Assembly (NCBI GenBank): GCA_001936135.1
Contig: CP012817.1
Span: forward strand, 3,410,001 to 3,474,000
Reading direction: 5' to 3'
DNA: 64,000 nucleotides
DNA from: Saccharomycopsis fibuligera x Saccharomycopsis cf. fibuligera
Lineage: Eukaryota > Ascomycota > Saccharomycetes > Ascoideales > Saccharomycopsidaceae
Shown here: piece after piece, positions 10,878-20,370 of the stretch
Position numbering within the stretch: position 1 is the stretch's first letter
Layout: every line of letters starts with the position of its first letter
The notes under the pieces: model-generated
The model's database searches: none
Seen by the model: the letters and a program-made list of their open reading frames with translations, nothing else
What the model was told of the DNA's origin: nothing
Made by a program: the position numbers and the translations under genes

Positions 10878-11831
10878 TCATAGCTTATGCTTAGCAGCAG
10901 CTATCTTATCTGCAATCTGAGGATCGTCTTGTTTCATACTAATAGTAATAGTTTCTTTCCACTCATGGGCTTTCTCAAATCCATTAATGCCAAGTTTATA
11001 ATTATTCAAAACCTCCTTGAGCTTTTTCTTTGAAGTTTCGACAAAAAGACCATCTTGCACAATTTGTTGCTCCAATACTTGTCCGCCAACAAGCACAAAG
11101 CTGGCGTCCAGTTCAGCATCAATCGGACTGCTTCCTTCAATGAAATCACCGTCTCTTTTAAAAAAAATCGCACTGTGAGGCTCAAAATTTGTATCTTTTA
11201 TGGACAAACGGCCATCCATCAAATATATAAAGGCATTAAAGGCCTTTGGTACTTGTTGTTTGAACGAGCCACCGGGTTTGATAATATAGTGATAGTAGCA
11301 TACCGGAATGTAAGCAAAGTCTCTATGTGATTCGACACCATAAGCATTGCCACTAATAACTTTTACTTCAACTTTGTCACTTGGTTTCACTAGGGGAATC
11401 TCGCTGTTTTTCAAATCTCTATATCTTGGTTCGCTGTTCTTGAGTTTCTCAGGCATGTCGACCCAAAGCTGTATTCCCGCACAACTAACGTCAAGGTCAC
11501 CGTTTTCGTCCATCTTAACCGGCACCTCGCTATGTACCATACCTTTACCGGCAGTCATGAATTGCAAGTCCCCGGGAAACAAAATTCCTTTGCTTCCAGT
11601 GAAGTCTTCATGTGCCATAACACCTTCAGTGACGTATGTAATTGTCTCTTGCCCATGATGGGGATGGCGTGGAAATCCACCGAGGCCTGGAGCAATGTTG
11701 AAATGATCTAGCAAAAGAAATGGAGTAAAATTTCGCATGTTTCTGGTCCCTATGGACCGTTTTACTCTAGCACCCTGTCCTACTGCTTTATCAATAGCCA
11801 AAAAGTGCTTAAGAATGGTCCTTGTGCTCAT
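10878..11831 (-). CDS. Pirin family cupin protein
   Basis: A 317-residue pirin: a bicupin, iron-binding nuclear or cytosolic protein; members act as quercetinase-like dioxygenases or transcription cofactors. The N-terminal cupin carries the metal-binding signature FPRHPHHGQETITYVTEG and then GDLQFMTAGKGMVHSE. Both are classic pirin motifs with the His/His/Glu set. The C-terminal part matches Pirin_C (KAFNAFIYLMDG). The open frame extends upstream to a GTG, but the first ATG is at 11831 and gives MSTRTILKHF, so I start there. Candida species carry several pirin genes (PRN series) that respond to oxidative or nitrogen conditions; which one this is cannot be told here. Substrate unknown. Confidence 0.92.
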   Translation of the reverse strand: MSTRTILKHFLAIDKAVGQGARVKRSIGTRNMRNFTPFLLLDHFNIAPGLGGFPRHPHHGQETITYVTEGVMAHEDFTGSKGILFPGDLQFMTAGKGMVHSEVPVKMDENGDLDVSCAGIQLWVDMPEKLKNSEPRYRDLKNSEIPLVKPSDKVEVKVISGNAYGVESHRDFAYIPVCYYHYIIKPGGSFKQQVPKAFNAFIYLMDGRLSIKDTNFEPHSAIFFKRDGDFIEGSSPIDAELDASFVLVGGQVLEQQIVQDGLFVETSKKKLKEVLNNYKLGINGFEKAHEWKETITISMKQDDPQIADKIAAAKHKL

Positions 11832-12932
11832 GTAGATTTGGTTTTGTTGTAACTTTCGAGATTTTTGCGGGGTAATTTTGAAATTGTAGCAGATCACGGA
11901 GTCTGTGAACTGGCAGAATTATATGTATGGAAATTATATATCTCAATGAAAGTATCTGGTGATAAGCACAGGCTTAGTCTGATGGAAGCAATTATAATGG
12001 ATCAGTTTGATGTATGGCTTCTGTAAAAGTCATTTGCGACGATCCATGTTGTACTGAAAAACCAAACTGGAAGACTTATATACCGGGCAAGGTTGAAAAA
12101 CTGCATTACATAATGCTTAGTAGCAGATTATTCCTCGCGAAAACAATTTCTAATTGATTTGACAGTTGTGCTATCTAACACTAGTGTGTTGCTGACACAA
12201 GCTTTACTTGACAGCTATGCAAAACGTAGTAAATATTATACAAATAAAAGCAGTCTCCTCGAACAATTTGCCAAATTGTTGTTAATGGACAGAATTCTAA
12301 AGCGAAATACTCTATAAGAGTATGTATTACGTACTCAGCCTGATTCTCGAAGATTAATCAGCTTCGAAGACGGCAGCAAGCAAAAAGCAAAAAGCTTGGA
12401 TATAACTGGAATAAAGCAAACCTTTGGTATCGAAAAGCGTATTTACCTGGTTTTCAAGTACTAATTCTTTCCCTGATCAGAAGCAAGTACGTTCACTCAT
12501 CCCAGTGCTGAGCGTTAGATCAACGTCTGCTTCTTTCTTTCTTCCCAATTCTTATTATCTCCGTTCTTCTGCTCAGTTAAGCGCAAATTTCGGGCGTCCG
12601 GAATCTTAGTCCTTGGAGAATGAGATGAAGCAAACACTGGCCAAATTGCAAGATATCATAAAACGCGGTGTTCTTTTGTGTCTATCACATCTATCTCTAA
12701 CTTGCTATACTCTACACTGCTCCAGGAAAGCAGCACATTTTCAGTAAACAGATAACTGCATTCAATCTTCAATCAAGTAATCAATTGCTCATCAATAACA
12801 AATGAGCACGCACGAGAGCATGAGCCACAGTTCCTAATACTTAAACTGCCAATCGCCAACAATAACACCAGCATCAGCGTCACTACTACTTTATAAGTCG
12901 GCAGCACCAGTGCCAAATGGCAAACACCAACA
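11832..12932. other. Divergent intergenic region pirin/VBA-like transporter
   Basis: 1.1 kb between two divergently transcribed genes, so it should hold both promoters. No RNA gene or long repeat is recognised. The final 150 bases before the plus-strand ATG are C/A-rich and G-poor, typical of a yeast 5' leader. Confidence 0.5.
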
Positions 12933-14684
12933 ATGAGCAAAAAGGATCCCATCAGTGAAACAACTCTCCTTGCCGAGGAATCAAATTACGGTTCAATACA
13001 GACTCCAGGATCATCTAGTCCCGACCCATCATTATCGCCAAACAACTCAACCTCAAATGCCAACAATACCCATGTTTGTATCACTGCTGAAGCAGCTAGA
13101 GCCTCCATCAGCACTACTGCTTTTCAAATTATTCTCCTAAGTCTCTTTTGCAATGTCTATTTATCTTCACTCGACAGTACCATGGTATCTACCCTTCTAA
13201 GCACAATTGCCAGCGACCTTCACACACTCCCTAACATTTCCTGGGTCGCTACCAGTTACTTGCTAAGCTGCGCTGCATTCCAACCACTTTTCGGCAAAAT
13301 ATCCAATGTTTTTGGCCGTAAACCGGTCATTTTGGCTTGTTCTGTAATGTTTGGTTTCGGCTGCTTGCTAAGTGGCGTATCTTCTAGCTTTTGGGCACTC
13401 GTGGCTGGCAGGTTCATCACTGGAGTTGGCGGTGGTGGGTTCAATACTATGGCTACAATTTCCCTTAGTGATATTGTCCCAGTTAGACAGAGAGGCCTAT
13501 ATCAAGGATATGTTAATATTTTCTTTCACTTGGGAGCCACCAGTGGAGGACTTGTGGCAGGTTTTTTCCAAGAATATTTTGGTTGGAGAGCTGCTTTTTT
13601 AATACAAGTGCCAATTTGTATCTTTACTGGAAGTTTAGTCTACTGGTACTTCAATCTTCCCGAGGGGCTGCCAGGACTTGGTGAATTACACAACACAAAA
13701 TATCTTACTACTCATACTCTTTGGTCCAAGTTAGCCAAATTGGACATATTTGGCTCAACCTTGCTTGTTGTTTCGCTTTTCCTTATCCTTTTAGCAGCAT
13801 CATTGGGGGGTAAAGAACTAGCTTACACTAGTCCGGCATTCCAATTGCTTCTTTGTGGTGGTATTGCATTACTTATGGGCTTTTACTTTTACGAGCTCAA
13901 GATTGCTGAACAGCCAGTGATCCCAGTCACTTTACTTCATCACCGTAGTATTGCCTGTGCCAGTATCATTTCATGGTTCGTTAGTGCCAATATGTTTGCT
14001 AGTCTTTACTATATTCCATTCTACTGGCAGTCAGTGCGCAATTTGACACCTTTGCAATGCGGTGTCAGACTTATTCCTTCCTCGGCAGTCAGTGCATTTG
14101 CCTCCATCAGTGCAGGCTACTTTATCAAACGTTTTTCGAAGTACATGACGTTGTATCGTTTTGCAAACACTGTAATCCTATTGGGTTCCATAGTGCTTTA
14201 CTCAGCCTCTCAGGATGACTCGTACGTTAAAGATCTTTTGATCAGCGTACCATTACGTTACGGTAACTCCACTGTCATAACTATTGTCCTAGTAGCGATG
14301 ATCAGTGTGGTGGACTATTCAGAACAGGCCCTAGTTACATCGATCCAGTATGGGTTCCGTAGCACTGGCTCAACATTGGGGGTTTCTATTGCCTCTGCAG
14401 TGCTTCAGTTTGCACTACGTCGCAACTTGACAAGTAATTTTGAGCAGTTAGCTAACCATGGTGATGGGGTGCCAGATGAGTTGAGAGCAAGAATACCATT
14501 TATCTTGAAGCAAGCATTGCATGATCCAAGTTTTGCATTCAGTGGAAGGGCACCACTTTTTTTTAAAAAGGCGATTGTTGATGCTTATGATACGTCGTTG
14601 CATGGGGTATTTGGGTTTATTGTCTTGACTGGAGTGCTTTCTTTGGTAACAGTTTCATTTGATAAAGAGAATAGTATTAGTTAA
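12933..14684 (+). CDS. Major facilitator transporter, VBA (vacuolar basic amino acid) type
   Basis: The 583-residue protein is a drug:H+ antiporter-2-type major facilitator with 14 predicted membrane segments, most like yeast Vba1/Vba2-type vacuolar importers of lysine, histidine and arginine. After a hydrophilic, Ser/Asn-rich N-terminus (about 1-60) comes the motif SLDSTMVSTLLSTIASDL. The MFS motif A follows as GKISNVFGRKPVI (about 128-140), then GRFITGVGGGGFNTM. N-terminal ETTLLAEESNYGS has an acidic dileucine-like signal that often sends proteins to the vacuole; that reading is inference. In-frame CTG at 13668 falls in LPEG-x-PG, where Ser would be equally natural. It converges with the dioxygenase gene. 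Export of drugs or siderophores remains an alternative. Confidence 0.85.
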   Translation: MSKKDPISETTLLAEESNYGSIQTPGSSSPDPSLSPNNSTSNANNTHVCITAEAARASISTTAFQIILLSLFCNVYLSSLDSTMVSTLLSTIASDLHTLPNISWVATSYLLSCAAFQPLFGKISNVFGRKPVILACSVMFGFGCLLSGVSSSFWALVAGRFITGVGGGGFNTMATISLSDIVPVRQRGLYQGYVNIFFHLGATSGGLVAGFFQEYFGWRAAFLIQVPICIFTGSLVYWYFNLPEGLPGLGELHNTKYLTTHTLWSKLAKLDIFGSTLLVVSLFLILLAASLGGKELAYTSPAFQLLLCGGIALLMGFYFYELKIAEQPVIPVTLLHHRSIACASIISWFVSANMFASLYYIPFYWQSVRNLTPLQCGVRLIPSSAVSAFASISAGYFIKRFSKYMTLYRFANTVILLGSIVLYSASQDDSYVKDLLISVPLRYGNSTVITIVLVAMISVVDYSEQALVTSIQYGFRSTGSTLGVSIASAVLQFALRRNLTSNFEQLANHGDGVPDELRARIPFILKQALHDPSFAFSGRAPLFFKKAIVDAYDTSLHGVFGFIVLTGVLSLVTVSFDKENSIS

Positions 14685-15165
14685 TTTACTGCTACACTAT
14701 GCAAGTTTATCTAACATTTTGGTATAAAGCTATAGAATATATAGATTTTTATGAGTATTGTGATTTTTGTGAATTTGTTTTGGCATCTTGCAGCCATGGC
14801 CACTAGAGCGTAATTTTAATGGCTATTAGACTGATTCCTTTATATTTCCCTTCTCATTAGCTTTGCTGCTTTCACAAGTTTTTTCATTAATCCCGGAATT
14901 ATTAGCAGCGTAATAGCAAGTTTTTGACACTTTTAAGCGTAGCAGTGGGTTTCGGATGGGCAAGTCACCGTAAGCGTAACGAGCTCTATGAAAAAAAAAA
15001 GACCATAACCTGTTAGTCTTGATCGCTCACTGTGTAGCACTAGGTTTTTAAGGTTTAACAATTAATTAGAATTGTCAGACTTTTTAACATACGGTCTACA
15101 GACATTATGCTTTATAGAGAATTTTTGAGAACAAACTCAAAAACATAACTATTTACTAAACTAAT
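14685..15165. other. Convergent 3' region
   Basis: About 480 bases between the stops of the transporter (+) and dioxygenase (-). AT-rich with an A10 run near 14991. No gene is seen. Confidence 0.5.
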
Positions 15166-16332
15166 TTAGTTTTTCTTGTATATCTTTGGGGCGTGCTTAT
15201 TTTCTGGTACATCATCCCAGAAACTAGCCAATATTTCTCTTGGCTGGTCTCCGTATGAAGTTCTCCCATGATACGATAGATAATTATTAACAAGAACAAT
15301 ATCGCTTATTTCGAATTTATACTCCACCGCCAACTCAATACTCTGATCAAGAAGATAATCTAAATACTCTGCTTTTATACTATCGCCATTGTTGTACCTT
15401 ATTGGGGGTTCCTTACACAAATCATGGTCATCACAGCCACTCAGAACCTTGTATTTTTGGTAATATGTTGGCAAGGAGCTAAAAAAAATTGGAGTACCAG
15501 AGTACGGGTCCTTTCTTATTGGTTGCGTATATTCATGCAATTTGAGCCCGTGATTCTCGGTCCATTCAAACTCATCCACAACATGTTCTTTGCATACCTG
15601 TGCTGCTTTTTGCTTTGCTGTTTTTAAGTCGTCATCATCCTTTATCAAGCTACCAAAAGAATGTGGGGCCTTCCATGAGTATACTTGCCCATTAGGCAAC
15701 AGCTCTGCTAAAGGCCACGTTTGAGACAAATATACTCCTTTCTTAATAATTTCATCAATAAAATGTGGATACCTTGCATTGACCGCATCATATAGTTCCC
15801 CAGCATGAATCAAGGTCTCTTCACCACCGCTTGTCGTCGGCCGTTTTGCGAAAAATGTAAGCAATTTTGGATATCTCTTAAACCTTGAGAATTCTTGGTG
15901 AGCATGAAGTCTCTGGGTTCCTCTAGAACTGTTAACGCTGGTGACGTTCTCAGCAATGTTAACTCTTGGGTGAGCAACACCGTGTTGCTCGTAAGGAACA
16001 AGCCGTGAACCTTGAGCTAGCTTGCCTATAAATTGGGCAAAATAATGCGGATCAGTGCTATTGAATCCTTGAAGTACCACCACGCCGTGTTTATGGATGA
16101 GGTTTTCGAAAAAATTGGACTCAGTGGATACAATATAAGCAAATTTAGCAACAGCTTTGTACTTTTCTGATTCTTTATCGTTATTAGCACTTTGTGTATC
16201 ATTTGCTTCCTCCTTGATAACAAATTTCAAAACTAAAGGAAATTCTACTCCACGGACGATCCTTGCTTTGGAAAATGACTGTTTGACTAATTTGACACTA
16301 TAACCATCAACCGCTCTTTCAATCTCTGTCAT
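15166..16332 (-). CDS. TauD/TfdA (clavaminate synthase-like) Fe(II)/2-oxoglutarate dioxygenase
   Basis: A 388-residue enzyme of the TauD/TfdA superfamily. The facial triad is visible as H145-x-E147 (AHQEF) and H355 (YHGRTSYG), with R365 (QPREILASF) for 2-oxoglutarate. The iron ligand pair is His-x-Glu rather than the His-x-Asp of sulfonate dioxygenase Jlp1. The motif TSGGEET and the C-terminal HGRTSYG/PREILASF pattern resemble clavaminate synthase/SyrP-like hydroxylases. Substrate therefore unknown. The gene is divergent from a permease-family gene with 386 bases between starts, which suggests co-regulation in uptake and breakdown of a small organic compound. The start at 16332 is the first ATG. 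No signal peptide is apparent. Confidence 0.88.
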   Translation of the reverse strand: MTEIERAVDGYSVKLVKQSFSKARIVRGVEFPLVLKFVIKEEANDTQSANNDKESEKYKAVAKFAYIVSTESNFFENLIHKHGVVVLQGFNSTDPHYFAQFIGKLAQGSRLVPYEQHGVAHPRVNIAENVTSVNSSRGTQRLHAHQEFSRFKRYPKLLTFFAKRPTTSGGEETLIHAGELYDAVNARYPHFIDEIIKKGVYLSQTWPLAELLPNGQVYSWKAPHSFGSLIKDDDDLKTAKQKAAQVCKEHVVDEFEWTENHGLKLHEYTQPIRKDPYSGTPIFFSSLPTYYQKYKVLSGCDDHDLCKEPPIRYNNGDSIKAEYLDYLLDQSIELAVEYKFEISDIVLVNNYLSYHGRTSYGDQPREILASFWDDVPENKHAPKIYKKN

Positions 16333-16718
16333 CTTGTGCTCTGTTTAGTAGTGCTTTTTTTTTTCTTTCTTTTATCCAAGTGTGACTTCCAGTATTTTAG
16401 GGGCGTCAAAAAGAATTCTATTGAATTTATAGACTCTAAAAGTTCATTCAACAGACACTAAAAGCGACACAACGGATTGACGATTATCCACAGTTATGTT
16501 ATGCCGCTTCTCGTGATATGTATGTGGTAATTAGTACGGAACATTGCAGCCTCACTGTGGATAAATGAAAAGTTTTATACCCCGAATAGGTATGGGTATA
16601 TGAAGGATATGTCTGCATCTTTGCTGATATTCAATTTTGCCTTGCAATTTTTTATAATGTTTTCTCCTCATATAAAGAAACTTTCTCTGGTAAAGTTTCC
16701 GGTGCCTTTATCCTAATA
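16333..16718. promoter_or_regulatory. Shared divergent promoter, dioxygenase and DAL5-family transporter
   Basis: A 386-base region between two divergent starts. It contains several short G/C clusters inside AT-rich DNA (for example around 16490-16560) and TATA-like stretches on both sides (TATATG near 16600, TATAAAG near 16670). Shared control is inferred from geometry; no specific operator is identified. Confidence 0.5.
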
Positions 16719-18377
16719 ATGACCACAAACGACGAAATCAAAGACAGCGCTCTTGGTCAGCAATCCTCCAAAAATACTACCGGCTACAATATTGTCGAGA
16801 TCATCAACGAGAACCAACGATTAAGCGATGACGACGGTAATATTGAAGTCCCCACAATATCACAACAAGCAAGCAAAGCCGATGTAACTTTAGACTTTAT
16901 GGAGACCTATGATGCACAAGTTCCTGAAATTACCCCATTTGGAGAATCCAAACTTCAGCATAAGCTCTACCGCAAAGTTCTTTTGATCTGCTTCACTATC
17001 AATTTGCTCATGTTTATGGACAAAAACTCCATGGCATACTCAAAGCTTCTTGGCCTTTGGGATGATATTGGCTTAACTAAGAAACAATACAGTAACACTA
17101 ACTCTCTATTTTATGCCGGTTACTTAATTGGACAAATTCCCGGACATTGTCTTTTCCAAAGAATTCCAATTCGAATTTACATGACGGCCACTTTACTTTG
17201 TTGGACCATTTTAATGTTTGTTCAACTTAAATCCAAAGACTATGCTGCGATTGCAGCTATTAGATTTTTTCTTGGGTTGACTGAATCAGTAGTGACACCA
17301 TGTTTAGAGCACACTATGGCCATGTTTTTCACTATTAAGGAACAAGGTATTATTGCTCCAATATTTTGGATTGGTACAGTTGGTGTTGGCATTCCCACTG
17401 GATTCATTGCCTATGGTGTACAATACTACACTGGCTCTTTACGTCCATGGAGACTTTACTGGATTATAAATGGCTCGCTTACTGCCTTGTTAGCAATTTG
17501 GGTTGCATTAGATTACCCCCAAAATCCAGCCACATATAGTGCTTTTAGCATTGAAGAAAGGGTACAGATCATTCGCAGAAACAAAAAACAATCAAGATCA
17601 TCAATTGAAGAGAAACGTTTTAAATATGGCCAACTTCGTGAAGCTCTCAAAGATCCAGTTTCTTGGCTTTTCGCTGTTTACTCCTTTACTTCAATGCTAG
17701 CAAACAATATGAATTACCAAAATCAAGTGATTTATACCTCGCTTGGCATAAGCAGACTTCATTCCACACTAATCACCGTGGTTCAAGCAGCATACAGTGC
17801 GATCGCATTTATTTTGGGATCTTATATTTTGGCCAAAACCAAAAATAAAATGACATATTTAGCTGTAGTTTCCAACGTACCAGCTATCCTAGGAGGCATA
17901 CTTGCAGTTTCGTTATCGTGGGATCATAAAATTGGTATTTTGGCAGCCTGCATCATTGTTCACACTGATGGATTTGCTTATATTATTGCGCTTTGCTGGT
18001 CTCAAAGCAGTGCGGCTGGGTACACTAAAAAACTCACGAGAACTACAATGTTCATGATTGGGTATGGCCTTAGCAATATTGTAGCACCGCAAATGTGGAT
18101 CAAAGGTAGTCCAAGGTATTATTCTGCATGGATTGTTCAAATCGTGGTGGCTTGGTTTGGAAGCTCTTTGATATTGCTTATAATTAGAGCAATATTGAGT
18201 AGAAGAAATACAGAAAGATTAAAGGAATTGGCGGTAGATGATGAAGGACATGTGGTAAGTCTGCAGGTGGGGTACGTTCATGATGAAGCTGGCGAGAATG
18301 GCGGGCCACGGAAAGTGGATATTTCCATGCTTGACTTAACTGATATCGAAAATAAAGAGTTTATTTATCCATTATGA
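16719..18377 (+). CDS. Allantoate permease (DAL5/TNA1) family anion transporter
   Basis: A 552-residue major facilitator of the anion:cation symporter family (Dal5, Tna1, Seo1, Yct1, Soa1, Thi73). Members import small organic anions such as allantoate, nicotinate, cysteine or sulfonates through the plasma membrane. A hydrophilic N-terminus of about 85 residues precedes 12 predicted membrane segments. Family hallmarks include LMFMDKNSMAYSKLLGL in helix 1, YAGYLIGQIPGHCLFQRIPI in helices 2-3 and AIRFFLGLTESVVTPC in helix 4. The hydrophilic C-terminus ends IYPL. Its divergent partner is a 2-oxoglutarate dioxygenase, so the transporter may bring in that enzyme's substrate. The substrate cannot be read from the sequence. 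Confidence 0.88.
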   Translation: MTTNDEIKDSALGQQSSKNTTGYNIVEIINENQRLSDDDGNIEVPTISQQASKADVTLDFMETYDAQVPEITPFGESKLQHKLYRKVLLICFTINLLMFMDKNSMAYSKLLGLWDDIGLTKKQYSNTNSLFYAGYLIGQIPGHCLFQRIPIRIYMTATLLCWTILMFVQLKSKDYAAIAAIRFFLGLTESVVTPCLEHTMAMFFTIKEQGIIAPIFWIGTVGVGIPTGFIAYGVQYYTGSLRPWRLYWIINGSLTALLAIWVALDYPQNPATYSAFSIEERVQIIRRNKKQSRSSIEEKRFKYGQLREALKDPVSWLFAVYSFTSMLANNMNYQNQVIYTSLGISRLHSTLITVVQAAYSAIAFILGSYILAKTKNKMTYLAVVSNVPAILGGILAVSLSWDHKIGILAACIIVHTDGFAYIIALCWSQSSAAGYTKKLTRTTMFMIGYGLSNIVAPQMWIKGSPRYYSAWIVQIVVAWFGSSLILLIIRAILSRRNTERLKELAVDDEGHVVSLQVGYVHDEAGENGGPRKVDISMLDLTDIENKEFIYPL

Positions 18378-19585
18378 GAGGCAATCACTTTCTTGTAATT
18401 TGTGATTAGCCGTTTAAGTTTCATGTTCATATATACGGTAAACCTATACAAATATTTTTTATTATTGCTATTGTTATTGTTGTTATTTTATATGCTATAA
18501 AAAAAGAGCCAACTAGCAATAATAATTAATTTTATAATAGTATACTTCATAAAATGTTGCTTTTTTTTTTGTAATTAATAATACCAGAAAAATCATATTT
18601 ATTTTGAATTAATTGTAAGTTCACCTCCTTATAAAAAGATATAAACAAAATACAGTTTAAAAAACCAAAATATAAAATAGCATGATCGCTTCTTCATCTT
18701 TCCCAATGTGTCTGAGCAACGTGTCTAAACGACATTAAGAAAAACAGAATGCAACATAAGTCTACAAGCATCCCGCTATATTCTCTTTTCGAGTATTAAT
18801 TTGTGACCTCTCTTTTGTAAAATCAGGATCATTATATTGCTCCTTAAAAGATCACCATTGTAACTTCCAATTTAGGAATATTAATTATTAGTTTACTAAG
18901 ACACTTTCAGAAATTAACTATTAAACTAGAAGTAATCCCTAGTTTTCTATTCAGTTGTATTTAGTTAATATATTTATGTATAGTTAATAAATTAACCTTA
19001 TACGTGAAAAAATACACTATCGCTTTATCTACCAATTAGCCCCACAACACTGAAGACAAAAATAAAAACAAAGCAGTAAAGAAAACTGAAAAATAGTAAA
19101 ACCAAACCCAAATGACAAACAATAAACTGTTGTTGGAGCCGTAATTGAAAACGTACTTGAAAGTATAAATTATCACATTATACTCTCTTAAGAATTTTTA
19201 ATAAACTACATTCTGATTTAATCAAAACATATACTGCACTTACTAACGCACATATTATGAAAGATCTGACGGTGATTGTGTTCTATACCTCCAAATTGGA
19301 ACCTAAACATACAACTGTCACCATAATATTTTACATGATTTTCTTTTAAGTTTTACTCTAGACAAACTACATATTGAATAATTTTCATTGAATCTTTGAT
19401 TTTGATTGCCTTAGTAAGCTTGCGAACGCCTGAATTTTTTCTGACGAACATTGGGTTCAAGACCAGCAAACCTGAATACAGATAAATAATATTTTTTACA
19501 TAATATTTCCGTGGATCTTCTATCCTGTTTCGCAATACGCGTATTTACTACTCTTTATCGCTCAACCTTAACATGTGTTGTATTC

Positions 19586-19955
19586 TTACGGAATACTGGC
19601 ATCTCAGTGTTCATATTTTGGATGTAAAAGCCTTGTATTTCCAATTACTAAATAATAATAAATATATAACAATGTTGGGTTGAACTGTATATAAATAATA
19701 ATCTGACTGAATAATACATATTAGCGTTGAGCTATAGATAGTAATAGAAGAAAATCTATAATTGGTTATTACGGAATACTGACATCTCAAGGTTCATGTT
19801 TTTAGAGGTAAAAGCCTTGCATTTCCAAACTATAACTAACTAATAATAAATATATAAAAATATTGGGTTGGACCATGTATATATTGATCAAACTGATTAA
19901 TACATATTGGTATTGATCTATAAATAGTACCAGGTGAAATTCTATAATTAGTTAT
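19586..19955. repeat. Two imperfect tandem copies of a ~185-base unit
   Basis: Copy A (about 19586-19768) and copy B (about 19769-19955) start alike with TTACGGAATACTG. They share GTAAAAGCCTT, AATAATAAATATATAA, TTGGGTTG and AATACATATT in the same order, and end with CTATAATT(A/G)GTTA. They read end to end with an offset of 183 bases and clear divergence, so the duplication is old. A solo-LTR origin is possible because a tRNA gene lies about 330 bases downstream, but no reverse transcriptase or other internal part is present. Confidence 0.6.
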
Positions 19956-19956
19956 A

Positions 19957-20210
19957 AAATATGTTCATTACGTCATATTATCTTCTGGGTATCCACTGAT
20001 GGTTATATTTTTAGAACTCAATATTCCTCAATATATTACGGAATATATATTGTTTAACTGTATTCGGGCTTGTTGGTTTAGAACTCAATGTTCGTCAGGT
20101 TACAAACTATGTTAATTAAGTCATGGTATCTTCTGAGTATCTATTGATGCTTTTATTTTTAGAACTCAATTCGTCAGCTATGAATCCTGAGATATCAGCA
20201 TTCCATAAGT
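19957..20210. repeat. Second degenerate repeat pair plus an inverted match to the first
   Basis: Segments near 19958-20025 and 20105-20172 share ATGTTNATTA, ATCTTCTG(G/A)GTATC and TTTTTAGAACTCAAT in order. The downstream edge (about 20170-20210) read on the minus strand gives GGAATGCTGATATCTCAGG, close to GGAATACTGACATCTCAAG of the first repeat pair on the plus strand. The whole looks like several overlapping fossil insertions of one family in both orientations. Probably LTR remnants; age old, family not determined. Confidence 0.45.
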
Positions 20211-20284
20211 TTCTACTGCTACCAGTGGAGATTTTATTATCACCAGGTGTTGTCTTTTCCCTTTAAAAGATACACACAAGTGCT

Positions 20285-20370
20285 GTTCTCGTGGCCCAGT
20301 TGGTTAAGGCGTCAGTCTCATACTGAGCAGAGAAATCTGAAGATCGCGAGTTCGACTCTCGCCGAGAGCA
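20285..20370 (+). tRNA. Elongator tRNA-Met (anticodon CAT) with 12-base intron
   Basis: The acceptor strands GTTCTCG (20285-20291) and CGAGAGC (20363-20369) pair fully with one G-T pair, followed by discriminator A. The A box TGGCCCAGTTGG is at 20292-20303 and the B box AGTTCGACTCT at 20349-20359; the T stem GCGAG/CTCGC is perfect. The anticodon arm reads TCAGT-CTCATA, then 12 bases (20323-20334), then A-TCTGA. Removing them gives the loop CTCATAA and a proper stem, almost identical to yeast elongator tRNA-Met. A Ser/Leu tRNA with a long variable arm was considered but would leave the anticodon loop without U33. A T7 tract follows directly as the Pol III stop. Confidence 0.95.
20323..20334 (+). 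other. tRNA-Met intron
   Basis: Twelve bases (CTGAGCAGAGAA) lie directly 3' of anticodon-adjacent A37, the canonical site for tRNA introns removed by the Sen endonuclease. Confidence 0.9.

Larger units (their letters stand above)
18378..20284. other. Gene-free AT-rich region with degenerate repeats upstream of a tRNA
   Basis: About 1.9 kb with no supportable protein gene. The proximal part (18378-19560) is very AT-rich. The distal part (19586-20210) holds related imperfect repeats described separately. Position next to a tRNA gene is the classic landing zone of yeast LTR elements. Confidence 0.55.

Noticed and set aside
15166-16332. Call as Jlp1 sulfonate dioxygenase
   Set aside because: The iron-binding motif is His-x-Glu and flanking motifs fit clavaminate synthase-like enzymes, not Jlp1.
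20285-20370. tRNA-Ser or tRNA-Leu with a long variable arm
   Set aside because: That folding leaves no U33 before the anticodon; an intron-containing tRNA-Met folds perfectly.
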